DNA of 64,000 bases, taken from positions 1-64,000 of the forward strand of contig CAAGBC010000049.1 of NCBI GenBank assembly GCA_900767955.1, given 5' to 3'. Source of the stretch: Spirochaetia bacterium (GTDB lineage: Bacteria; Spirochaetota; Spirochaetia; Treponematales; Treponemataceae). The position numbers were made by a program, and so were the translations under genes. Positions 8,138 through 15,363 of this stretch are shown piece by piece. Each line of letters opens with the position of its first letter. Position 1 is the first letter of the stretch. The notes under the pieces were generated by a model. The model saw only the letters and a program-made list of their open reading frames with translations. It did not search any database and was not told the origin of the DNA.

Positions 8138-9049
8138 CTATTCAATCTTATTGTACAAAATTAATTCTGGATGATATTCAAAATGCATATTATCCCAAAT
8201 CATCCATTTTCCGCCCCAAATAAATCCTTCATCTTCAAAAATATCAATAATTTCTTGAGGAGGGCACCAGCGCTTAGAAATTGGAGTTAACATCCATCCT
8301 TCTGGGTCAAGTTGCTTTTGCCAACGCCAGTAAATTATTTTTTGATAATATCCCTTTGGCAAAACATCAACAGCAAGTCCAATTCCGTGAAACGACCTTG
8401 ATTTTGAATCTCGAACATTTCTCCATGCAAAACCGTCAGTTCTTGCAAGCATAGAAAAAAACTTCTTTAATTCTGGAGTATCTTTTGGTAATTCATTGAT
8501 ACGCTTGGAAACTCGTTGTACTGGTTCTTTTATTCTTTCGTGAATATTTATAGTTCTGTCAATAAAAGGAACTTTTACGATATGACTTTCTGTTGAAGCT
8601 CTTGTTTTGCAATCGTAAATTGCATCAAAAAAGAAGGGAGGTGTACCAGGACCGTTTTTTCTGTTTTCTGTTGTTGTGTTTTCTTTGATTTTTGCAACAA
8701 ATTCCTTTGAAAAATTTTCTGGATTGGGAATTTGTTTTGGATATCTATAAAGAAGTTTTGTATATTCATCTTTGTTTTTTAATTCTTCTTTTGGAAGAAA
8801 TTTGCTTTCACACCAATATAAACTAAATTCCTTTGGTTTTTTATTGTTTTCCTGAGGAACAAAAATATGAACTAACCAATCACCAACATCTTTATCGTAA
8901 GAACAAATAAATTTTACATGAGGATACGCTTCTTTAAAAATGGCAAGACCTTCAGGTTCCCACCATTTTGCAAAAGGTAATTTTATTTGTGAGTAACAAC
9001 TTGTTGCAATTAATAAAAATATAAAAAGTGAAAAATAATATTTTTTCAT
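8138..9049 (-). CDS. M15-family (VanY-like) D,D-peptidase lipoprotein
   Basis: A 303-residue exported protein. The signal MKKYYFSLFIFLLIATSC ends with Cys18 in a lipobox-like ATSC, so it is probably lipidated. The C-terminal third carries the zinc-peptidase M15 signature: SRSFHGIGLAVDV (H and D ligands) around 216-228 and WDNMHFEYHPEL near 286-297 (catalytic E and H ligand). Such enzymes trim D-Ala from peptidoglycan stems or cut cross-links in the periplasm. It lies 19 nt downstream of murD on the same strand, completing a cell-wall cluster, which supports the role. Confidence 0.85.
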   Translation of the reverse strand: MKKYYFSLFIFLLIATSCYSQIKLPFAKWWEPEGLAIFKEAYPHVKFICSYDKDVGDWLVHIFVPQENNKKPKEFSLYWCESKFLPKEELKNKDEYTKLLYRYPKQIPNPENFSKEFVAKIKENTTTENRKNGPGTPPFFFDAIYDCKTRASTESHIVKVPFIDRTINIHERIKEPVQRVSKRINELPKDTPELKKFFSMLARTDGFAWRNVRDSKSRSFHGIGLAVDVLPKGYYQKIIYWRWQKQLDPEGWMLTPISKRWCPPQEIIDIFEDEGFIWGGKWMIWDNMHFEYHPELILYNKIE

Positions 9050-9068
9050 GTAGATTCCTAATGTAAGA

Positions 9069-10604
9069 CTAATTATTATTTTGGAATATTTCTTTTACAG
9101 TCTCCATAAATGTGTTTCCTCTGTGGAATTCATTTTGGAACATTCCAAAAGATGTGGCTCCTGGAGAAAAAACAACGATTTCATTATTTGTTACAGTTTC
9201 AATTTCTTTTTGCAAGTCTAACAACAAAGTTTTAAGATTGGGATAAGTTCCGTTGTAATCTAATTTTGCAGCTTTTAACGCAGGAAGAAATTTATCAGTT
9301 CCTGTTCCTTCTAGTAAATAAAGGGATTTTACAGGAATTGCATTTTTATCTTTTGTCAAAGTTTCTATAAGTGGTTCAAAAGAAAGGCCTTTGTCAGTTC
9401 CGCCTGCAATTAAAATAACTGGTTTTCCAAATGCTTGGCTTGCCGCAGAACAAGCTTCTGGAACTGTTGCACAAGAATCGTTGTAAAATTTTACAGTTGA
9501 ATTATTTGTGTTGTAGCAATGAAAATACTGCAAACGATGGTCAATTCCTTGCCATGAATTAAGTATTGTTATAATTTTTTCAGCAGGAACTTTCATTAAG
9601 TACATTACTAATGCTGCGTTTAACGCATTAATTTTCATGTGTTCCCCAGGAACAGAAAGGTCTTTTAATATAGTTTCACTTTGTTTCATTCCTGGAAGAA
9701 GAACTTTTCCAATGCACTGGCCATTTTCATCTTTTTCTTGCCAAACACCGAATTTATTCTGTAATTTGTGATTTGCACTGTAGCGAAGAATTGTAGCATT
9801 TGATTCTGTGGAAAATTGATTTCCCCATGTATCACCATTTGCAGGGCCTGTTCCTTCGGCATCTGAATCATCATCAAAAATAGAATAATCAGAAGTTGTT
9901 TGGTCTTTGTATATTAATTTTTTGTCAGCAACATAATCTTCCATATTGCCGTACCAGTTTTGGTGATCAGGTACGATTTTTGTGATTATAGAAATTTTTG
10001 GTTTGAGTAATTGTCTTCCTCTTAAATCTGCTAATTGCCAACTTGATAATTCTAATACGACTGGAGTATTTTCTGATGTTTTATCTAAAAAAGTTAATGG
10101 ACTTACAGTGATGTTTCCACCAAGAAAGCAAGTAAAGCCTGCTTGATTAAGTCCGTAATTAATTGCACTTACAGTTGAAGATTTTCCTTTGCTTCCTGTT
10201 ACGGCAATGATTGGTGCTTTTGTGAATTTTAGGAAAATACTCATGTCTGATTCAATTGCTTTTGCACAAGCTAAGTATTTATTTCCTTGGATTTTTACGC
10301 CTGGATTTTTTATTACGCAATCTGCGTTTTCAAAATCTTCAATCCTGTGTTGCCCTAAAACATATTCAAGTTTAGTTTTGTCTAAATCTTTATCAGCATT
10401 AATGGAATCAATTGTTTTTTGTAACTGCTCTTGAGTTTTCATGTCAGTAACAGTTACATAAGCACCGTGTTTTAGAAAAAATCTAACACAAGCTTCACCA
10501 CCGCCATTTAGACCTAATCCCATGATTGTTATTTTTTTATTTTTAATTTCATCAAGGGTATTAAAAGTACAGCCTTTAGGAAATTCAAAAGGAATATTTT
10601 GCAT
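9069..10604 (-). CDS. murD: UDP-N-acetylmuramoyl-L-alanine--D-glutamate ligase
   Basis: A 511-residue Mur ligase that adds D-Glu to UDP-MurNAc-L-Ala in the cytoplasm. Seen: N-terminal Rossmann-like domain with GLGLNGGGEACVRFF (29-43), the ATP loop GSKGKSST (137-144), the conserved HRLQYF segment, and NDSCATVPEACSAA followed by GGTDKGLSFEPL in the C-terminal domain; this last GGxDKG pattern is typical of MurD rather than of MurC/E/F. It is somewhat longer than the E. coli enzyme (438), with extra residues in the central domain (about 235-310). Its start is 2 nt from the ddl stop, so the two are one operon. Confidence 0.93.
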   Translation of the reverse strand: MQNIPFEFPKGCTFNTLDEIKNKKITIMGLGLNGGGEACVRFFLKHGAYVTVTDMKTQEQLQKTIDSINADKDLDKTKLEYVLGQHRIEDFENADCVIKNPGVKIQGNKYLACAKAIESDMSIFLKFTKAPIIAVTGSKGKSSTVSAINYGLNQAGFTCFLGGNITVSPLTFLDKTSENTPVVLELSSWQLADLRGRQLLKPKISIITKIVPDHQNWYGNMEDYVADKKLIYKDQTTSDYSIFDDDSDAEGTGPANGDTWGNQFSTESNATILRYSANHKLQNKFGVWQEKDENGQCIGKVLLPGMKQSETILKDLSVPGEHMKINALNAALVMYLMKVPAEKIITILNSWQGIDHRLQYFHCYNTNNSTVKFYNDSCATVPEACSAASQAFGKPVILIAGGTDKGLSFEPLIETLTKDKNAIPVKSLYLLEGTGTDKFLPALKAAKLDYNGTYPNLKTLLLDLQKEIETVTNNEIVVFSPGATSFGMFQNEFHRGNTFMETVKEIFQNNN

Positions 10605-10606
10605 AA

Positions 10607-11734
10607 TTATCTCGATGTTTGAAGTGTTGATTTTGATAAAAATCTTTCCAATGCTTGAGTTATAAGTAATTCAAGTAAGTTTGTGAAATTTAATCCTGTT
10701 TTTTCACACATTTTTGGGAACATACTAATAGGAGTAAAACCAGGCATTGTATTAATTTCATTGAAATATAAGTCGTTTGTTTCTTTATCAATGAAAAAGT
10801 CAACGCGGCTTAAACCTTCTGCATCAAGGGCTTTGTAAATTTTTACTGCTTCTGAACGAATAGTTTCAATCATATCTGGTGACAAATCTGCAGGAATCTG
10901 TAAACCAGCTCCGTTTGGATCTTTGTATTTTGCATCATAATCATAGAATGTGTGTGTTGGTAAAATTTCACCAGGAAGATATGCTTTTACAATTTCTGTT
11001 TCGCTGTCACTTGGATATGAAACTGAATTTCCTGTTACGCTACATTCAATTTCTCTTGCATCAATTGCTTTTTCAATAAGAACTTTATCATCCCAACTGA
11101 ATGCTTCCATAAGTGCAAAAGAAAGTTGTCTTGGATTTTCTGCTTTTGAAGCTCCGTTTGATGAACCAGCGCAACATGGTTTTACAAATAGAGGAAATCC
11201 CAATGTTTCTATTGCTTTATTAAAAAGTTGATCGTATCTGTTGGAATTAAGCATATCACAGCGTTTCATGCAAATATATGGAACAACGGAAATTCCGCAA
11301 GCTTCAAGAACTTGTTTAGTTTTTTCTTTATCCATTGTTAATGAACTTGCCATTGTTGAACAGCCTACGAAAGCGATGTCTGCCATTTCTAAAAGGCCTT
11401 GAATTTTTCCGTCTTCACCGTAAGTTCCGTGAAGGGCAGGGAATACAACATCTGTTAATATTGCTTCACCGTTTACACAAAAACATTCATTGTGTCCACC
11501 AGGAATAATATTTACCATTGAAGAAGCATCTTCTGTTATTTGTAAAGTCGCTGTAGAATCGTTGCAAACTCTTTTTACTTCATCTTGTGATTGAAGATAC
11601 CATTTTCCGTTTTTTGTAATACCAATCAAATTAACTGTGTGTTTTTTGTCTATTCCGCGTAAAATTGCAGATGCTGAAATTAAAGAAATTTCATGTTCTC
11701 CTGAACGGCCGCCATATATTAATGTAATATTCAT
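10607..11734 (-). CDS. ddl: D-alanine--D-alanine ligase
   Basis: A 375-residue ATP-grasp ligase making the D-Ala-D-Ala dipeptide for peptidoglycan. Visible: LIYGGRSGEHEISLISA (N-terminal substrate domain), LTMDKEKTKQVLEACGI (start of the ATP-grasp region), PLFVKPCCAGSSNGASKA (glycine-rich loop), and YFNEINTMPGFTPISMFPKM with the metal-binding E and N residues near the C-terminus. It sits between murE and murD on the same strand, 42 nt after the murE stop. A C-terminal tail (about 15 residues) beyond the usual end is unremarkable. Confidence 0.95.
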   Translation of the reverse strand: MNITLIYGGRSGEHEISLISASAILRGIDKKHTVNLIGITKNGKWYLQSQDEVKRVCNDSTATLQITEDASSMVNIIPGGHNECFCVNGEAILTDVVFPALHGTYGEDGKIQGLLEMADIAFVGCSTMASSLTMDKEKTKQVLEACGISVVPYICMKRCDMLNSNRYDQLFNKAIETLGFPLFVKPCCAGSSNGASKAENPRQLSFALMEAFSWDDKVLIEKAIDAREIECSVTGNSVSYPSDSETEIVKAYLPGEILPTHTFYDYDAKYKDPNGAGLQIPADLSPDMIETIRSEAVKIYKALDAEGLSRVDFFIDKETNDLYFNEINTMPGFTPISMFPKMCEKTGLNFTNLLELLITQALERFLSKSTLQTSR

Positions 11735-11776
11735 TTTATTTGTTTCTCCTGTGAAAGTGTAATTTCAACTTAATAA

Positions 11777-13492
11777 TTATAATTTGTAACCCAATTCAGA
11801 AAGCGCAAGTTGTGCTTCTGAAATTTCATCGTAAGGCATTACATAATCTTTGTAGATGATGCTATTTTCGTGTGATTTTCCCAATAGAAGTATTATGTCA
11901 TCTTTTTTTGCTATGCTAAAGGCATAACGAATTGCTTTTTTTCTATCTGGAATTATGAATAAATCTTCGTCAAGTTTTTTGCCTTGTTCTTGGGAACCTA
12001 CTGCAATCATTTTGAGAAGTTCAGCAGAATCTTCCCCACGAGGGTCTTCATCTGTTAGAATTACTGTATCACAATAGGAAGCTGCGATTTTTCCCTGTAA
12101 AGGGCGTTTTGTTAAATCTCTCTCTCCGCCACTTCCGAATAATGCAATCATTTTTCCTTTGCAGCGCTTGCGTATTGGTGGAAAAATTGTTTCAAATGAA
12201 GATGGTGTATGAGCGTAATCAATAATAACTTCAAAAGGTTGATTTTGTTCTATTACGGTCATTCTTCCTTTTATTGGAGCAACATCTTTTACTTTTGAAG
12301 CAACTTCTTGATATGAAAGATTTGTTAATTTACTTACTGCAATAATAGAAGCCATAATGTTATAAGCATTAAATGCACCAGGAAGATTTGCAGTTAATTG
12401 TAATGTTGTATTTTGTTCTGTATCTTCATGGATATTTACATCAAAAGAAATTCCTTCTTTTTCGGCACAAATATTTAATCCTTCAAAGTAATTAATGTTT
12501 TCTGGAATTTCTGGTAAATCAACTTCTTTGTTAGTTGCTGCTTTTCCTGCTTTTCCTTGTGTTGTAAAGCCATATACTTGTTTTTTTGTTGAATCAATAA
12601 AATATTTTGCTGAAGGGTCTTCAAGATTTACGACGCCAAATGCAGGAATTGTAAGTTTTTCACCTGCAATTTCTTTTATGTGATCATGACAATCTAACAA
12701 TCTGAATAAATTAGCTTTGTCTTTTTTATATTGTTCAAATGTCTTGTGGAATTCAAGATGTTCCAAAGTAACATTCATAAAAACACCACAGTCAAAAAGC
12801 ACATTGCCTAATCTGTTTGTTTTTGGTGAAAGTCCATGGGAAGAAGATTCAATTACAGCGTATTGGCAGCCATTTTCCAACATTTTGTTTAAATGATGCT
12901 GAATTATTGGCGCTTCGGGAGTTGTTTGATGTTGCGGATTTGCTATTGCTTCATCTCCAAATGAATATTCAACAGTAGAAATAAATCCTGCCTTTTTCCC
13001 GCAAAGGCGAAGTAATTGCCATATAAATGAAACTGTGGAACTTTTTCCTTCAGTTCCTGTTACGCCTATAATTACTAATTTCTTTGATGGAGAATCATAA
13101 AAATAGTCACTTATTGGTGCCATTGCAAATCTTGAATCTTTTACTTTTATAAGCACTGGGAAGTAATTTACATTGCCTTCGTATACAGTTGCTTCAATTT
13201 GTCTTTTTGTTATTGCTTTTGCTATTTTTAGTTGTAATTCATGGTCAAGTTCATCTTGAAATACAATAGCATTTGCACCTTTTTCTATTGCTTGCGGAAT
13301 GTAATTATTTCCGTTAGCGTGAATACCTGGAAGGGCAAAAAATAGAGAATCTTTTGTTACTTCTCTTGAATCAAATACTAAATTTGAAATTGGAATGTTA
13401 GATATTTCTTTTTGATCGATGGGAGTTATTCCATCTGCTGCAACAAAATTATATTCACAAGATGGTAATAATTGTGATAAAAGTTTTTGCAT
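11777..13492 (-). CDS. murE: UDP-MurNAc-tripeptide synthetase (third-residue adding enzyme)
   Basis: A 571-residue Mur ligase. I start it at the ATG at 13492, which has AAAGAGG 11 nt upstream; the GTG four codons earlier abuts that site. Seen: GTEGKSS ATP loop (146-152), QHQTTPEAP, SSSHGLS (typical of MurE), KGRM, DYAHTPSSFE and FGSGGERDLTKRP. The substrate-selecting loop reads TDEDPRGED near residue 480, whereas diaminopimelate enzymes have DNPR; this EDPR form is closer to enzymes taking other diamino acids. Treponemes are known for ornithine in peptidoglycan, so L-Orn is the likely third residue (inference). First gene of the murE-ddl-murD-M15 run. Confidence 0.92.
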   Translation of the reverse strand: MQKLLSQLLPSCEYNFVAADGITPIDQKEISNIPISNLVFDSREVTKDSLFFALPGIHANGNNYIPQAIEKGANAIVFQDELDHELQLKIAKAITKRQIEATVYEGNVNYFPVLIKVKDSRFAMAPISDYFYDSPSKKLVIIGVTGTEGKSSTVSFIWQLLRLCGKKAGFISTVEYSFGDEAIANPQHQTTPEAPIIQHHLNKMLENGCQYAVIESSSHGLSPKTNRLGNVLFDCGVFMNVTLEHLEFHKTFEQYKKDKANLFRLLDCHDHIKEIAGEKLTIPAFGVVNLEDPSAKYFIDSTKKQVYGFTTQGKAGKAATNKEVDLPEIPENINYFEGLNICAEKEGISFDVNIHEDTEQNTTLQLTANLPGAFNAYNIMASIIAVSKLTNLSYQEVASKVKDVAPIKGRMTVIEQNQPFEVIIDYAHTPSSFETIFPPIRKRCKGKMIALFGSGGERDLTKRPLQGKIAASYCDTVILTDEDPRGEDSAELLKMIAVGSQEQGKKLDEDLFIIPDRKKAIRYAFSIAKKDDIILLLGKSHENSIIYKDYVMPYDEISEAQLALSELGYKL

Positions 13493-13604
13493 AAAATCCC
13501 ACACCTCTTTTATTTAAAAACTAAAATTTCTTCTATTATATTGCTAAAATAATTAGTGTTCAATATGTGAATATGGGAATGTATTTTCATTATAATTGTC
13601 TTAA

Positions 13605-13621
13605 TGTGTCATTTTGAAACA
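13605..13621 (+). promoter_or_regulatory. candidate enhancer (UAS) element upstream of hsp20
   Basis: TGTGTCATTTTGAAACA, an imperfect dyad (TGTGTCA / TGAAACA, six of seven pairs around a TTT centre), lies about 155-170 bp before the sigma-54 -24 box. The same 17-mer with one change occurs at 44590-44606 upstream of the other sigma-54 promoter in this window. The spacing is right for an enhancer-binding protein. Confidence 0.55.
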
Positions 13622-13775
13622 GTATATTGTGTAAAAAGTATACAAAAGGAAAAAATAACACATTATATGATTTTTAATGTTTTTCATAAAATTCGGAATA
13701 AAAAAAATAATTTTTTATTTAATTGTAATACAAGGAATTATAAATAAAATTTAAAAAAATAATAAAAAATATAAG

Positions 13776-13792
13776 TTGGCACAGAAATTGCA
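13776..13792 (+). promoter_or_regulatory. sigma-54 promoter of hsp20
   Basis: TTGGCAC-AGAAA-TTGCA matches the -24/-12 consensus (TGGCAC-N5-TTGC) exactly and lies 67 bp before the hsp20 start. The 354-bp gap from 13505 holds this promoter, the upstream element at 13605 and otherwise AT-rich sequence. Confidence 0.85.
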
Positions 13793-13858
13793 ATATATTA
13801 AGTGTAAGATAAAACTTATAAAAAAGTAAAATATTATTAAATGCTGTGGAGGCAAACT

Positions 13859-14278
13859 ATGAATGAATTAGCACTTTTTGACACAATTTTTAACAATTCA
13901 GTAGGAAATGTTTTAGGAGGAATGGGATATAGTTCTTCTTATGTTCCAAAAGTAGATGTAAAAGAAACAAAAGATGTTTATGTCCTTGATATGGAATTAC
14001 CTGGGCGTTCAGAAAACGATGTAAATATTGAACTTGACCATAACACTTTGACTATTTCTTCAAAAATAGAAGAAACAAAAGAATCTAAAGAAGATAAAAA
14101 GTCAGAAAAATGGTTAATTAAAGAACGCCGTTGTTCAAGTTTTAGACGCAGCTTTACAATTCCTGAAGATGTTAATTCAGAAGAAGTAAAAGCAAGTTTC
14201 AAAAATGGAATCCTTTCTGTTGAAATGCCAAGAAAAGCTCTTCCAACTCCAAAAAAGATTACAATTAATGTAGCTTAA
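13859..14278 (+). CDS. Hsp20 / alpha-crystallin small heat-shock protein
   Basis: A 139-residue ATP-independent holdase. The start at 13859 has GGAGG 8 nt upstream; the ATG at 13841 would place that site inside the gene. After a short variable N-terminus, the alpha-crystallin domain begins near residue 30 (YVPKVDVKETKDVYVLDMELPGRSENDVNIELDHNTLTIS) and runs through FRRSFTIPEDVNSEEVKASFKNGILSVEMPRK, containing the family's A-x-x-x-NGVL-like motif (ASFKNGIL). A basic C-terminal extension follows (KALPTPKKITINVA, with an IxI/V-type end). Expression appears to depend on sigma-54; no CIRCE element is visible. Confidence 0.95.
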   Translation: MNELALFDTIFNNSVGNVLGGMGYSSSYVPKVDVKETKDVYVLDMELPGRSENDVNIELDHNTLTISSKIEETKESKEDKKSEKWLIKERRCSSFRRSFTIPEDVNSEEVKASFKNGILSVEMPRKALPTPKKITINVA

Positions 14279-14296
14279 GATTATTCAAAGAAAATG

Positions 14297-14346
14297 TTAA
14301 AGCTGTCTGATAAGGTAATTCTTGTTAGACAGCTTTTTTTTACATA
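14297..14346 (+). terminator. terminator of hsp20, copy 1 of a 50-bp direct repeat
   Basis: AAGCTGTCT and AGACAGCTT form a 9-bp stem followed by eight T. The whole 50-bp stretch recurs at 14975-15025 with one additional T. Confidence 0.9.
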
Positions 14347-14481
14347 TAGATTTTAGTGCTAAAAAAATTAAAGAAAAATCAAAAACTTTTTGAAAAAAAA
14401 ACAAAAAGATTACTTTTTTGAATTTTTATGCTATATTATGAAAGTAGGAATTATTAATTAGCTTTTTTGAAGGAGTTTCTT

Positions 14482-14709
14482 ATGTCTGATGCAATGTTTG
14501 ACTCTATAATTTCAGAGGTAGATACATTTTCTTATAATCAGTGTGTAGTTTTACTAGAAAAACTTTCAGAAGTTTTAAAAAATTGGACATCAAAAGATTC
14601 GGATTCAGATGAATTATTTTATTCTAAAAAAAATATGGAACATTTGTTACGTGGTGCAAGTGCCCTTGCTATGGGAAAAGGTGTAGAACATGAATTGATT
14701 GAGGAGTAA
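14482..14709 (+). CDS. antitoxin of a YoeB-type toxin-antitoxin pair
   Basis: A 75-residue acidic protein. Start at 14482 is supported by AAGGAG 7 nt upstream. It is predicted mostly helical (MSDAMFDSIISEVDTFSYNQCVVLLEKLSEVL...). It is recognised by position: it precedes the toxin with only 2 nt between stop and start, the standard antitoxin-first order. Its sequence does not clearly match Phd/YefM, so it may belong to another antitoxin fold that pairs with Txe/YoeB toxins. It should bind and silence the toxin and repress the operon. Confidence 0.7.
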   Translation: MSDAMFDSIISEVDTFSYNQCVVLLEKLSEVLKNWTSKDSDSDELFYSKKNMEHLLRGASALAMGKGVEHELIEE

Positions 14710-14711
14710 CA

Positions 14712-14972
14712 ATGAAGAAAATTTGGTTTGAAGAAGCATGGGAAGATTATCTTTATTGGCAAACTCAAGATAAAAAAACAATTAAAAGAATTAACTTATT
14801 GGTAAAAGATATAGAACGAAATGGTCTTGAAAATGGAATAGGAAAACCTGAGCCTTTAAAAGAAAATTTATCAGGTTTTTGGAGTAGGCGCATTGATGAT
14901 GTAAACCGACTTGTATATCGAATCGAAAATGATTGTTTACAAATACTTTCTTGCAAAGGTCATTACGAATAA
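14712..14972 (+). CDS. Txe/YoeB family toxin (ribosome-dependent mRNA interferase)
   Basis: An 86-residue RelE-superfamily protein. Segments matching YoeB: IWFEEAWEDYLYWQTQDKKTIKRINLLVKDIERN, GKPEPLKENLSGFWSRRIDDVNRLVYRI, and the C-terminal HYE. The conserved catalytic residues of the family (Glu near 46, Arg around 59-65, His-Tyr at the end) are present. GAGGAG overlaps the antitoxin end and serves as ribosome site. The gene ends 2 nt before the second copy of the 50-bp terminator repeat. Confidence 0.9.
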   Translation: MKKIWFEEAWEDYLYWQTQDKKTIKRINLLVKDIERNGLENGIGKPEPLKENLSGFWSRRIDDVNRLVYRIENDCLQILSCKGHYE

Positions 14973-14974
14973 TT

Positions 14975-15025
14975 TTAAAGCTGTCTGATAAGGTAATTCT
15001 TGTTAGACAGCTTTTTTTTTACATA
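14975..15025 (+). terminator. terminator after the toxin gene, copy 2 of the 50-bp direct repeat
   Basis: Identical to 14297-14346 except for one extra T in the tail (nine instead of eight). The two copies exactly enclose the toxin-antitoxin module. Confidence 0.9.
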
Positions 15026-15079
15026 AAACGCTTATTGAAAAAAAATTGATGTTATGATAAGTTAAAAACGTAAAAAAAC

Positions 15080-15145
<66 letters not shown>

Positions 15146-15194
15146 TAATAGTAGAATTATTTCTTTTTTTGAAAAATTTAAATATATAAACAAT

Positions 15195-15245
15195 AGGCGT
15201 TGTGAAATTTGCAAAAAATATTGCAAGTTGTACAACGCCTTTTTT
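15195..15245 (+). terminator. terminator or attenuator in the leader of the variable lipoprotein
   Basis: AGGCGTTGT (15195-15203) pairs with ACAACGCCT (15232-15240), with an inner TTGCAA/TTGCAA stem, followed by five T. It lies between the promoter at 15080 and the gene at 15364, so it would yield a leader RNA of about 130 nt unless read through. A weaker promoter, TTGAAT-17-TATAAC (15269-15297), lies beyond it. Confidence 0.65.
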
Positions 15246-15363
15246 GTTGCTTTGGCTACGTTTGTCAATTGAATGAGTAGGCGATAGTCGATATAACAAT
15301 GGATTTAGTTTTTCTTAATCAAACTAAAAATAAACAATGATTTTAAAACGAGGAGGAAAAATC

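Noticed and set aside
13841..13858. Longer start for Hsp20
   Set aside because: It would translate through the strong GGAGG site that precedes the ATG at 13859.
15337..15363. Upstream ATG for the variable lipoprotein
   Set aside because: It would put the ribosome site inside the gene and displace the signal peptide from the N-terminus.
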